In this document: positions 1 through 5,730 of the stretch, piece by piece
How the letters are laid out: every line of letters starts with the position of its first letter
Position numbering within the stretch: the stretch's first letter is position 1
Assembly: GCA_028818995.1 (NCBI GenBank)
Contig: JAPPMR010000271.1
Span: forward strand, 1 to 5,786
Direction: 5' to 3'
Length of the DNA stretch: 5,786 nt
Source of the DNA: Candidatus Poribacteria bacterium
Lineage (GTDB): Bacteria > Poribacteria > WGA-4E > WGA-3G
Notes under the pieces: generated by a model
Told to the model about the DNA's origin: nothing
The model's input: the letters and a program-made list of their open reading frames with translations, nothing else
Database searches by the model: none
Made by a program: the position numbers and the translations under genes

Positions 1-241
1 TATCCAATTGAAATTGAAGCAACCGAGGCATACCACCTTGCATTAACCCAATCGCTTGTCGGCGTGCTTCTGCCTCTACACAACCACCACCGAGCGTGCC
101 GATATTACGCAAATCCGGTAGGATCAACAACTTTGCCCCCGGCTTTTGCGGTGTTGAACCTTTGGTCTCAACAACAGTGCAATAAGCACCGACTTGATCC
201 AATTCAATCAATTCTGGGATTTTTTGATATATTTCTCTCAT
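1..241 (-). CDS. XdhC/CoxI family protein, N-terminal 80 residues (cut by window edge)
   Basis: This gene runs off the left edge, so only the first 80 codons are visible. The translation starts MREIYQKIPELIELDQ. It then carries the two signatures of the XdhC/CoxI N-terminal domain: TKGSTPQKPGAKLLI at residues 26-40 and a glycine-rich GGGCVEAE at 51-58, with Cys54 in the conserved position. Family members bind or help sulfurate the molybdenum cofactor and load it into xanthine dehydrogenase or CO-dehydrogenase-type enzymes in the cytoplasm. Whether this one serves a xanthine dehydrogenase cannot be told, because its downstream neighbours lie outside the window. The ATG at 239-241 is chosen because the family motifs follow at the usual distance; no strong Shine-Dalgarno sequence is visible. 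The gap of 369 bp filled with repeats suggests it is not in the same transcript as the dehydrogenase-like gene upstream. Family assignment is firm; the specific role is not. Confidence 0.88.
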   Translation of the reverse strand, partial: MREIYQKIPELIELDQVGAYCTVVETKGSTPQKPGAKLLILPDLRNIGTLGGGCVEAEARRQAIGLMQGGMPRLLQFQLD

Positions 242-251
242 TTTAGAGAAG

Positions 252-352
252 AATCCGAAAATACAGTAACATTACTGGTAGGCGCGTTTTGTAAACGCGC
301 CGTTTATCGTGTCTTAGGTCTGGTCTCGGCGCGTTTTGAAAACGCGCCTACC
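252..352. repeat. Compound palindromic element, copy 1 (GGCGCGTTTT type)
   Basis: Two palindromes face each other. The left one pairs GGCGCGTTT (281-289) with AAACGCGCC (293-301). The right one pairs GGCGCGTTTT (328-337) with AAAACGCGCC (339-348). The outer ends form a perfect 14-bp inverted repeat, GGTAGGCGCGTTTT at 277-290 against AAAACGCGCCTACC at 339-352. The structure is therefore an inverted repeat whose arms are themselves palindromic. A leader AATCCGAAAATA at 252-263 recurs exactly at 472-483, at nearly the same distance (25 against 26 nt) before GGTA. This links the copy to the element at 457-607. It lies within 11 bp of the start of the XdhC-like gene and could affect its expression. 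It has no coding capacity. A non-autonomous mobile or REP-like origin is inferred. Confidence 0.8.
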
Positions 353-456
353 CTTGTGGCGAATTTTGCACGTAAAGTGTCTAAAATTGACACCTGCTGA
401 ATACATAAAGGCATTCATAGCGTTGATTTGGGGTTCGTTTTGCTCTACCCGACCTA

Positions 457-607
457 CAAGACTTATAGTAAAATCCGAAAATATCTTCACACTCCCCGGT
501 AGATGCGGTTTCCTAACCGCATCTATGAGACTGAATAACACCGGTTCGGTTAGGAAACCGAACCTACCGTGGTGTGTAAATAATTTTGGTTTTTACTATA
601 AAACTTG
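457..607. repeat. Compound palindromic element, copy 2, with long imperfect terminal inverted repeats
   Basis: The inner part has two hairpins. One pairs TAGATGCGGTT (500-510) with AACCGCATCTA (515-525); the other pairs GGTTCGGTT (543-551) with AACCGAACC (556-564). Read inward, the two arms share the core CGGTTTCCTAACCG. Outside these, inverted repeats continue to the ends. CAAG..TTATAGTAAA from 457 matches the reverse complement ending at 607, and 25 of 30 positions agree across 463-492 against 601-572, followed by a shared GGTAG. The result is a roughly 150-bp element with mismatched arms of about 45 bp, resembling a MITE or large REP unit. It ends 3 bp past the stop codon of the dehydrogenase-like gene, so it would form strong structure at the 3' end of that transcript. 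I saw no clear target-site duplication. Confidence 0.8.
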
Positions 608-610
608 AGT

Positions 611-1531
611 TCAACTAAAGTTCTGCGATGCCGCACTCTGTGCAACCAATTGCGTAAACTGTTCGCGTTGTGGATTTGTCAATTCAAATGGAATAATCTG
701 CTCTATGCCATCACTACCAATTTTTGATGGAACGTTAAGGAAAACTGATGTTGTATCTGTTGAAATTCGTGTGCCAACACTCATAACCCGCTTCTTATCA
801 AGACTGATTGCCGATAGCACCTGAAGAATATGACTTGCTAAAGTCCATTCACTCGCTGAAGTATATGGACAACGTTCAGCAACGGCTTCCGATAAACTTT
901 CAATGTCTGATTCATCCATCAATTGTGTAAGCGGGATACCATTCACCCTGCAATACTGCGGCAACGGATACGTCACTTCATCGTTTCCGATTGCCAATGC
1001 GGATACATCCTTGACTGACAATCCAAGCCGAGTTGCTATTTCTGATTTTAGATGTGCCGTGGAAACACCATTTGCAATGCCGATTACGTTGTTTGCACCG
1101 TGGATCTGATGTATCCATGCCGATATATAGTTAGCAAAAGGCATAGCGACCAAAATTTTGGCATTTTGCGTCCGCTCCAGCACCTTCGGCACAACCTGAC
1201 GCGCTATGGAAAGATTCGTTGTTTTCAATGCTTGTGCCGAGTGAAAACCAAAAGGGACGGATGCAGGTAGCAAAACAACTACGTCAGAATCGGATAATTC
1301 TTCACCGGAATCTGTAAATGAAACAGCAGTATCACTGGCACTCATAGCAGTTGCAAGCGTAAGATCTTCCACACCATCGGCTACTGGACGCGAATTTCTT
1401 GAACTACGATTCCCATGTTTGCCGCTGGATTGAGTACTAATAAAAACAACTTCTTGTGCTAATTCCGAATGACAGATACCCCACGCAACTGAAAGTGCCA
1501 ACTGACCAGATCCTAATAATGCGATTTTCAT
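611..1531 (-). CDS. Lactate/malate dehydrogenase family protein lacking catalytic residues
   Basis: This 306-residue protein is close to the normal length for the family. It has a Rossmann start, MKIALLGSGQLALSVA (G7xG9xxA12), a typical SDSDVVVLLPAS strand at 80-91, and a family-like C-terminal half: LGLSVKDVSALAIG (169-182), YPLPQYCRVNGIPL (188-201) and a final IEQIIPFELT (276-285). By eye alignment the active site is gone. The histidine motif GHGD reads GNDE at 182-185. The Asp/Arg of LDSAR read Ser157 and His160. The NPVD turn reads MPFA at 130-133. The substrate loop PRKPGMSR with its arginines reads PFGFHSAQ at 93-100. The acidic NAD-binding residue after strand two is Ser or Thr (32-33). 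It may bind a nucleotide without catalysing a hydride transfer, or use an altered substrate. It is probably cytoplasmic. The frame is intact, so this is not simple pseudogene decay. The start ATG is backed by AGGA 9 nt upstream. It is translated from the end of the transcript of the 919-residue gene. Confidence 0.85.
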   Translation of the reverse strand: MKIALLGSGQLALSVAWGICHSELAQEVVFISTQSSGKHGNRSSRNSRPVADGVEDLTLATAMSASDTAVSFTDSGEELSDSDVVVLLPASVPFGFHSAQALKTTNLSIARQVVPKVLERTQNAKILVAMPFANYISAWIHQIHGANNVIGIANGVSTAHLKSEIATRLGLSVKDVSALAIGNDEVTYPLPQYCRVNGIPLTQLMDESDIESLSEAVAERCPYTSASEWTLASHILQVLSAISLDKKRVMSVGTRISTDTTSVFLNVPSKIGSDGIEQIIPFELTNPQREQFTQLVAQSAASQNFS

Positions 1532-1540
1532 ACAGTTAAT

Positions 1541-1544
1541 TCCT
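1541..1544 (-). promoter_or_regulatory. Ribosome-binding site overlapping the upstream stop codon
   Basis: The AGGA sits 9 nt before the ATG of the dehydrogenase-like gene. Its first two bases are also the last two bases of the TAG stop (1543-1545) of the 919-residue gene. This overlap fixes the start codon and suggests that translation of the two genes is coupled. Confidence 0.65.
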
Positions 1545-4302
1545 ATAAAAGAGTTTCAACGATTTCTTGAAATCGTGATTCAAGGTTTTCACGCTCAACG
1601 TTCATCTCAGAGTCGGCTTTCAGTTTAGTCTGCAGCAATTCATCGTAGCGTTCAACGTATTCCATCAAGGTTTCCACCTCTTTTTCATAACAGATAGCCG
1701 AAGTTAATACCTTTTCCTTTACGACAACCGGAAGCTCCTCAGATGTAATTTGTGTTAATTCCCAACGCCACACTTTTTCAGAAATATACGCAACGAATTG
1801 ATCTAAAACTTCCCCTTCATAACTATTGTTTTCGAGTTCTTTGACCTCTTGAATTAGTCCTAATACCTGATTAAAAAGGGAGTCCGACAAAATATTGCGT
1901 AATTCCATCAAAATACGGCCCGTCGTTGAAATCGGCAACTTATTTTGAAGCAGGAACATTCGGAGATTCGGATAATCCTCCAACGTCTTGATTTCGGTGA
2001 GCCACGTTTCACCTATTGAAGGAAGCTCACTTAAATCAAAACTCAATACCTGTTGTTTCCGAATTTGTTCAAGTTCAGCGGCACTTCTATTAAGTCCGGC
2101 ATTCGCGAGCGTACTTATAACCTCTGATTCTCCATAAGGTTTCAAAAAGGCAATCATATCGGTGACTTTTGCCTGTTCTGCTTGAATTGCCTCGGAAGTA
2201 GCGTTGCCGTTGTTACGGGCTTGAGCAGCGCTCCGTTTTTTGCCTTTCCGTGTCGGGGTTGTGAGACGCGTAGCCCGTTTGGCTAACGTTTCATCGTACC
2301 GAACTAATTCTTGACGGAGTAGAGAAAGTGTAACATCTCCGTGAATAGCAAGATTTTCAGATGTTGTAATGTCACGCAGATTATGTCCCGTTTTCGCAAC
2401 AAGTGCGCGATTGAGATTGCGTTCCAAAACCTTCCGATCTTTCTCGTTTTCTACAACAAGTTGGCTTCCCAACGTAAGATTCATTAACCTCTTCGTCTGA
2501 TCCGGCACACTAAGGTTGATGTCACAGGTAGGTTTGAAATCTCCCAAAAGTTTCTCACGATATTTTCCATTAAGTACCAAAATCCACAATGTATTATAAT
2601 ACGTTTGGAGTTTCTCAGTCTCTCGCGGTGCCTTCTCAATCCATCGCTTTATGGTTGGAAAATGATTTTTCACATGCGTTAGGAGTTCTTCAAACTCCGT
2701 GTCTGTAACCTCAAATCCTGGGAATTTTGATTGCGTTTGTCGGTTCGTCCGGTTGTTCCGCTGAGCAGTTGCAGGCTTCGTCACTAACAGAATATTTTGA
2801 AACGGTTGGATAACCTTTTCAAAATCCTGATTATGTTGACTTGCAAAATTAGCAATTTCAAGTAGCGTGAGCCAGACGTTCCGCATTCTCTCAATTTGCA
2901 TTGGATCCAAAGTAGAACGAAGACCGATGCGTGTCATTTTTTCACGTACAGTACCAGATGTCCATTCAGGCAGATAGATTTCGTCTAACGGAACGTCACC
3001 CTCAAAAATTTTTGCTTCAACCGGGGCGACAAGTCCGGTTGCAATGAAATCTGTTTCAAACACGAGGTCGTGGAAAAGTGCCGCTGCTCTATCACATATT
3101 TGACTCGTCAATGTGTAACTTGATTGAATCATGTGGTTGAGCGTAAACTGTTGATTCTCTTGTAGTTGCCAAAATTCAATCATTGGATCAATACTTTCGC
3201 TAAATATCTCTGTCGTTGTCTTTGTTGCTTCCTCCTCAAAATGTTCACCAAGGTAGTCTGCATAGAAATTAGAAAACGCACCAATCGTATTACGCAGTTC
3301 ACGAATAACGAGGTCATCCCATACTTTATCATGAATCCGTTGCCCACGATTGAGCATCAAAGCCCTAAGCCGGCTCTCAACGCCTTGGTGAAATTGCGTC
3401 ATCAATTGATACGCATGCTGACTGGCTTTGACCATATAGTCTTCAATCTTTGAAGTGCTTTCAGTTATAGTTTCCTCAATTTTTTTAGGTGGCGCGTCGA
3501 ATGTAATTGGAACAAGTCTTAACGTTTTAGGTTCAAGCGGATCGTAAACAGCTGCTGTGGATAATATCCGGACAGATGATTCGGTTTCTGAAGCATCGTC
3601 CTCTAAAAAGCGTTCATGAAGTGTTAAACTATATCCCAAGTCAACGAAATCAGGATACTTTTTAATATGAGTACGTAGCACTACCAAAACCGTGTCAAAA
3701 CCTTCTTTCTCCACCTCTGTAAGCACAACATCTTCGTTGAGATGTACTCTGTGGATATGGGTCTGTTCAGGGATAACAACTTTAGCGGAAGAGCGTTCGG
3801 TATCTCCTGTCTTCGCAAGAACAAAACCGCCTGTTTTAATAGTACTCGGTATTGCCAAACGCGACTGTAAAACTTCTTCCGTCAGTTCAGAAAGTGTAAG
3901 AGATTTTCCTAAGTGTTGGACTGTAATGTTAGCAAGAACACCGTCAGCAAAATCGATGATTTGCCGTGCGTTGCGTTCTAACTCTTGCACACTTTTGTGA
4001 ACGCGATCATAATCGTCAAGTGCTGAAGCTTGCACCTTTGCTTCATCAACCCAGGATACCCAAGCTCCCGGACGCTGCTTCATCTTTAAAGTGAGTTCTC
4101 CATCTTCGGAGTCAAAACCGGGAAGAATCTGGCTCTCAGATGTAACCTTTGGTGTCCAAACAATCAAATGTTTATTGTTCTTGCTACCGAGACCGATTCC
4201 AAAAGTGTCTCCCCAACTCATCCGTCCCTCAACACTGGCTTTGATTTTTTCAGTTAGTATAAAAAGTAAATCAGAGTGAAAATTAAGAGATATATCATGC
4301 AT
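1543..4302 (-). CDS. Large uncharacterised soluble protein (919 aa), unrecognised family
   Basis: I do not recognise this protein. It has no signal peptide, no evident membrane segment, and no Walker A, nuclease, helicase or methyltransferase motif that I can see. Residues 1-90 are mixed and look globular (SWGDTFGIGLGS at 29-40, HLIVWTP at 45-51, RPGAWVSWVDE at 77-87). Residues 90-125 and 275-420 are charged and probably helical. Two basic, Gln/Asn-rich, low-complexity stretches, at 507-526 and 674-705 (TPTRKGKKRSAAQARNNGN), look like flexible linkers and could contact nucleic acid. The C-terminus, 860-919, is strongly acidic/basic and could form a coiled coil. The layout suggests a multi-domain scaffold or structural protein. 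An in-frame TGA two codons upstream makes ATG 4302 the earliest possible start. The nearest Shine-Dalgarno, AAAGGAGA at 4321-4328, is unusually distant (19 nt). It lies 36 bp after an adenine methyltransferase gene and 11 bp before a dehydrogenase-like gene. The frame is certainly real; the function is unknown. Confidence 0.9.
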   Translation of the reverse strand: MHDISLNFHSDLLFILTEKIKASVEGRMSWGDTFGIGLGSKNNKHLIVWTPKVTSESQILPGFDSEDGELTLKMKQRPGAWVSWVDEAKVQASALDDYDRVHKSVQELERNARQIIDFADGVLANITVQHLGKSLTLSELTEEVLQSRLAIPSTIKTGGFVLAKTGDTERSSAKVVIPEQTHIHRVHLNEDVVLTEVEKEGFDTVLVVLRTHIKKYPDFVDLGYSLTLHERFLEDDASETESSVRILSTAAVYDPLEPKTLRLVPITFDAPPKKIEETITESTSKIEDYMVKASQHAYQLMTQFHQGVESRLRALMLNRGQRIHDKVWDDLVIRELRNTIGAFSNFYADYLGEHFEEEATKTTTEIFSESIDPMIEFWQLQENQQFTLNHMIQSSYTLTSQICDRAAALFHDLVFETDFIATGLVAPVEAKIFEGDVPLDEIYLPEWTSGTVREKMTRIGLRSTLDPMQIERMRNVWLTLLEIANFASQHNQDFEKVIQPFQNILLVTKPATAQRNNRTNRQTQSKFPGFEVTDTEFEELLTHVKNHFPTIKRWIEKAPRETEKLQTYYNTLWILVLNGKYREKLLGDFKPTCDINLSVPDQTKRLMNLTLGSQLVVENEKDRKVLERNLNRALVAKTGHNLRDITTSENLAIHGDVTLSLLRQELVRYDETLAKRATRLTTPTRKGKKRSAAQARNNGNATSEAIQAEQAKVTDMIAFLKPYGESEVISTLANAGLNRSAAELEQIRKQQVLSFDLSELPSIGETWLTEIKTLEDYPNLRMFLLQNKLPISTTGRILMELRNILSDSLFNQVLGLIQEVKELENNSYEGEVLDQFVAYISEKVWRWELTQITSEELPVVVKEKVLTSAICYEKEVETLMEYVERYDELLQTKLKADSEMNVERENLESRFQEIVETLL

Positions 4303-4338
4303 GTGTCAATTAGTATCTGTTCTCCTTTTATTTTTTAG

Positions 4339-4926
4339 TTAGGACTCCCAAGAACCAATGTCAGTGTTTAATTCTTGCTTAATCTCAAGTCCCCATACGT
4401 CCCAACCTTGAACTTCCTTGCGTGCGAAAAGCTCCAGTTTGCTCTGTTCAGGAAACATCTCCTCAATACGGCGGCGAACTTCATCCGGTTTTTCTGAATG
4501 TTTCGTCCGCTTCGATTGCACAAACTGCCTTATATTTCGCATACCTCTCGGTTGTGGAATTGTACCGCGTTTAAAAACAAGACACAATTCGCATTGACTC
4601 ATTGTATAAAATCCTGGGTTCACGCGGCATTTATCCCATACAAATGCCACTGTCGCCCAGTTAAATCCCCAAGCTTTTCCTAATAAGATCGCTTGGTCAA
4701 GATGTGGCGATGAACTCCACATAAACAACAAGCAATCTTTAGAAGAGATAGCCGCAATATTCCATTCTGCCATTTCTGATATAGAAATGGTCGGATAATG
4801 TCTAATTGCTCCACCACTATCTTTGCCTCCAGAACCTGTATGCTGGAGTTGACCTTTGTAATCCCAGGGCGGGTCCGCGTAGAGTATTTGATATTGTTTA
4901 TTCGGAAACGGGGGGTGTGAAATCAT
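4339..4926 (-). CDS. MT-A70 family adenine-N6 methyltransferase
   Basis: With this start the protein is 195 residues. It carries the MT-A70 catalytic signature DPPW at 18-21 within YQILYADPPWDYKG. Next come HYPTIS (43-48), the strand LLFMWSSSPHL (66-76), FVWDK (95-99), the ECLVF-like strand CELCLVFKRG (112-121), and the C-terminal KHSEKPDEVRRRIEEMF (142-158) with KLELFAR (163-169) and GWDVWG (174-179). This is the order seen in bacterial and phage MT-A70 proteins, which use S-adenosylmethionine to methylate adenine N6, normally in DNA in bacteria. No restriction enzyme is adjacent. The ATG at 4924-4926 puts the catalytic motif near the N-terminus, as is usual for short members. The open frame continues 43 codons further up, but most of that translates palindromic repeat DNA, so I reject it. 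The Shine-Dalgarno GGAAGG lies 19 nt from the ATG with a possible hairpin between. The gene is probably cotranscribed with the 919-residue protein. Target specificity cannot be read from the sequence. Confidence 0.9.
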   Translation of the reverse strand: MISHPPFPNKQYQILYADPPWDYKGQLQHTGSGGKDSGGAIRHYPTISISEMAEWNIAAISSKDCLLFMWSSSPHLDQAILLGKAWGFNWATVAFVWDKCRVNPGFYTMSQCELCLVFKRGTIPQPRGMRNIRQFVQSKRTKHSEKPDEVRRRIEEMFPEQSKLELFARKEVQGWDVWGLEIKQELNTDIGSWES

Positions 4927-4927
4927 A

Positions 4928-4951
4928 GTCCGTTTACAGACAGTGCCTTCC
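4928..4951 (-). promoter_or_regulatory. Distant Shine-Dalgarno with intervening small hairpin
   Basis: On the minus strand, GGAAGG (4946-4951) is followed by CACT, then GTCTG-TAAA-CGGAC (4941-4928), then T and the ATG of the methyltransferase gene. The 14-nt segment can fold into a 5-bp stem, one pair being G-U, with a 4-nt loop. Folding would shorten the linear 19-nt spacing to about a normal one. The hairpin is small, and its role is inference. Confidence 0.35.
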
Positions 4952-5007
4952 TTCCTTTCTAAAAACAGCGGCACCAACTGTATTACAAGCGCGCTAAATA
5001 CTTTGAT

Positions 5008-5063
5008 CCTGTAGGAGCGATCTCCGAATCGCGACCCTGTAGGAGCGATCTCCAAATCGCGAC
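5008..5063. repeat. Two tandem copies of a 28-bp palindromic repeat
   Basis: Copy one (5008-5035) and copy two (5036-5063) follow directly with one mismatch (G at 5026, A at 5054). Each starts CCTGTAGGAGCGATCTCC and ends AATCGCGAC. Each unit can fold two ways: GCGAT with ATCGC around a 6-nt loop, or GGAG with CTCC around CGAT. The array begins 6 bp past the nuoI stop and lies about 80 bp before the methyltransferase start. It may slow or end nuoI transcription, but no T-run follows. Two copies without spacers do not make a CRISPR array. Confidence 0.85.
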
Positions 5064-5069
5064 CTATAA

Positions 5070-5618
5070 TTACCGCGCATCAACGCTAAGTCCTTCCTGA
5101 GCAATGTCATTGTTTGCAACTAACATATCACGGTTAAAGATGAAATCACTACGAGCACTTCCCAGTTTTTCACCTTCTTCCTGACGTTCACGGAAATATT
5201 GTGGCAGCGTTAACCCTGTCATACGAATAGCATCTTCAGGACACGCTTCAACACAATAACCGCAGAATATACAACGCAGCATGTTTATCTCAAAAACATC
5301 CGGATATTTTTCGCGTTGGTAGCCTTCTTTCGTCGTCCAACCTTCCGGTGCTGGTGCCGCTTGAATCGTGATACAATCTGCGGGACAAGCGGTTGCGCAT
5401 AAGAAACATGCTACACACTTAATTTCATCTTTGTCAGTTGTCGTTAGTTTGTGAACCCCTCGGTACCGATCATTTCGTTCATTGACGCTTCGCGGATCTT
5501 CAGGGTACTGAACTGTTAACTTCTTCTTAGGGATGTGTTTTAACGTTGTAAACATCCCCTTAATTAATGCAGGGATATAAAGTCTATCCCAAAATGACAT
5601 CTCTTCGTTAACTTTCAT
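5070..5618 (-). CDS. nuoI: NADH-quinone oxidoreductase subunit I
   Basis: This 182-residue protein has two 4Fe-4S ferredoxin motifs of the NuoI/TYKY type: C68xxC71xxC74xxxC78P (CVACFLCATACP) and C116xxC119xxC122xxxC126P (CIFCGYCVEACP). Between them lies the PEGWTTKEGYQREKYPDVFEI region (91-111) typical of this subunit. The N-terminus (PALIKGMFTTLKHIPKKKLTVQYPE, 16-40) forms the amphipathic membrane-contacting part. In complex I the two clusters (N6a and N6b) pass electrons along the peripheral arm toward the quinone site, so it acts on the cytoplasmic face of the membrane. The ATG at 5616-5618 is chosen over a GTG 31 codons upstream because AGAGAGGAA precedes it at good spacing, the length matches the family, and the GTG overlaps a promoter-like sequence. 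No other complex I subunit is recognisable in the window. The gene next downstream is unrelated, so it appears to end its transcription unit or stand alone. Assignment is confident. Confidence 0.95.
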   Translation of the reverse strand: MKVNEEMSFWDRLYIPALIKGMFTTLKHIPKKKLTVQYPEDPRSVNERNDRYRGVHKLTTTDKDEIKCVACFLCATACPADCITIQAAPAPEGWTTKEGYQREKYPDVFEINMLRCIFCGYCVEACPEDAIRMTGLTLPQYFRERQEEGEKLGSARSDFIFNRDMLVANNDIAQEGLSVDAR

Positions 5619-5626
5619 AGGCGGAA

Positions 5627-5635
5627 TTCCTCTCT
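5627..5635 (-). promoter_or_regulatory. Ribosome-binding site of nuoI
   Basis: AGAGAGGAA on the minus strand, with its GG 10 nt before the ATG at 5616-5618, is a clear Shine-Dalgarno match. It decides the start in favour of the 182-residue product. Confidence 0.7.
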
Positions 5636-5701
5636 GATTATAACTTTCACAAAATTGATTCTTTCCAAAATTGTTGTATACAAACGTAAGTTTTTGCTGG
5701 C

Positions 5702-5730
5702 ATTGTATCACTTACCAGACAATTATTCAA
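5702..5730 (-). promoter_or_regulatory. Candidate sigma70-type promoter for nuoI
   Basis: On the minus strand, TTGAAT (5730-5725, four of six bases matching TTGACA) is followed by a 17-nt spacer and TACAAT (5707-5702, five of six matching TATAAT). The spacer ends in TGA, giving an extended -10 TGn. Transcription would start near 5695, leaving a leader of about 75 nt before the nuoI ATG. A second TATAAT (5642-5637) closer to the gene lacks a -35 box at proper spacing. It is a pattern match only. Confidence 0.45.

Larger units (their letters stand above)
242..610. other. Gene-free intergenic stretch with two palindromic elements
   Basis: No convincing gene is present. Open frames on both strands here simply run through the inverted repeats, have no ribosome-binding site, and show no recognisable protein. 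The stretch holds two related compound palindromic elements (252-352 and 457-607), a possible decayed copy of another palindrome (430-457), and a short hairpin GTGTC/GACAC (377-381 with 389-393). I found no convincing promoter for the XdhC-like gene and no stem followed by a T-run that would make a canonical intrinsic terminator. Confidence 0.75.

Noticed and set aside
500..564. Rho-independent terminator for the dehydrogenase-like gene
   Set aside because: The stems are strong but are not followed by a T-run on the minus strand, so they are better described as repeat hairpins that may still hinder transcription.
336..608. Open frames on both strands across the intergenic repeats
   Set aside because: They exist because the palindromes happen to lack stops. 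There is no ribosome-binding site, no recognisable protein, and much of their length is repeat.
3166..4279. Plus-strand open frames opposite the 919-residue gene
   Set aside because: They are antisense shadows of a long coding frame, with no ribosome-binding site or recognisable domain.
4927..5055. Forty-three extra N-terminal codons for the methyltransferase starting at 5055
   Set aside because: Part of this extension is translated palindromic repeat DNA. It has no family similarity, and the catalytic motif sits at the usual place with the ATG at 4926. A TTG or GTG start nearer 4960-4970 cannot be fully excluded.
5008..5063. CRISPR array
   Set aside because: There are only two direct copies with no spacer between them, and no cas gene is in view.
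5637..5642. TATAAT close to nuoI as its promoter
   Set aside because: No -35 box at 16-18 nt, and transcription would begin inside the ribosome-binding site.
5619..5711. Longer NuoI beginning at a GTG at 5711
   Set aside because: The GTG overlaps the extended -10 candidate, the extra 31 residues do not resemble NuoI, and the ATG at 5618 has a proper ribosome-binding site.
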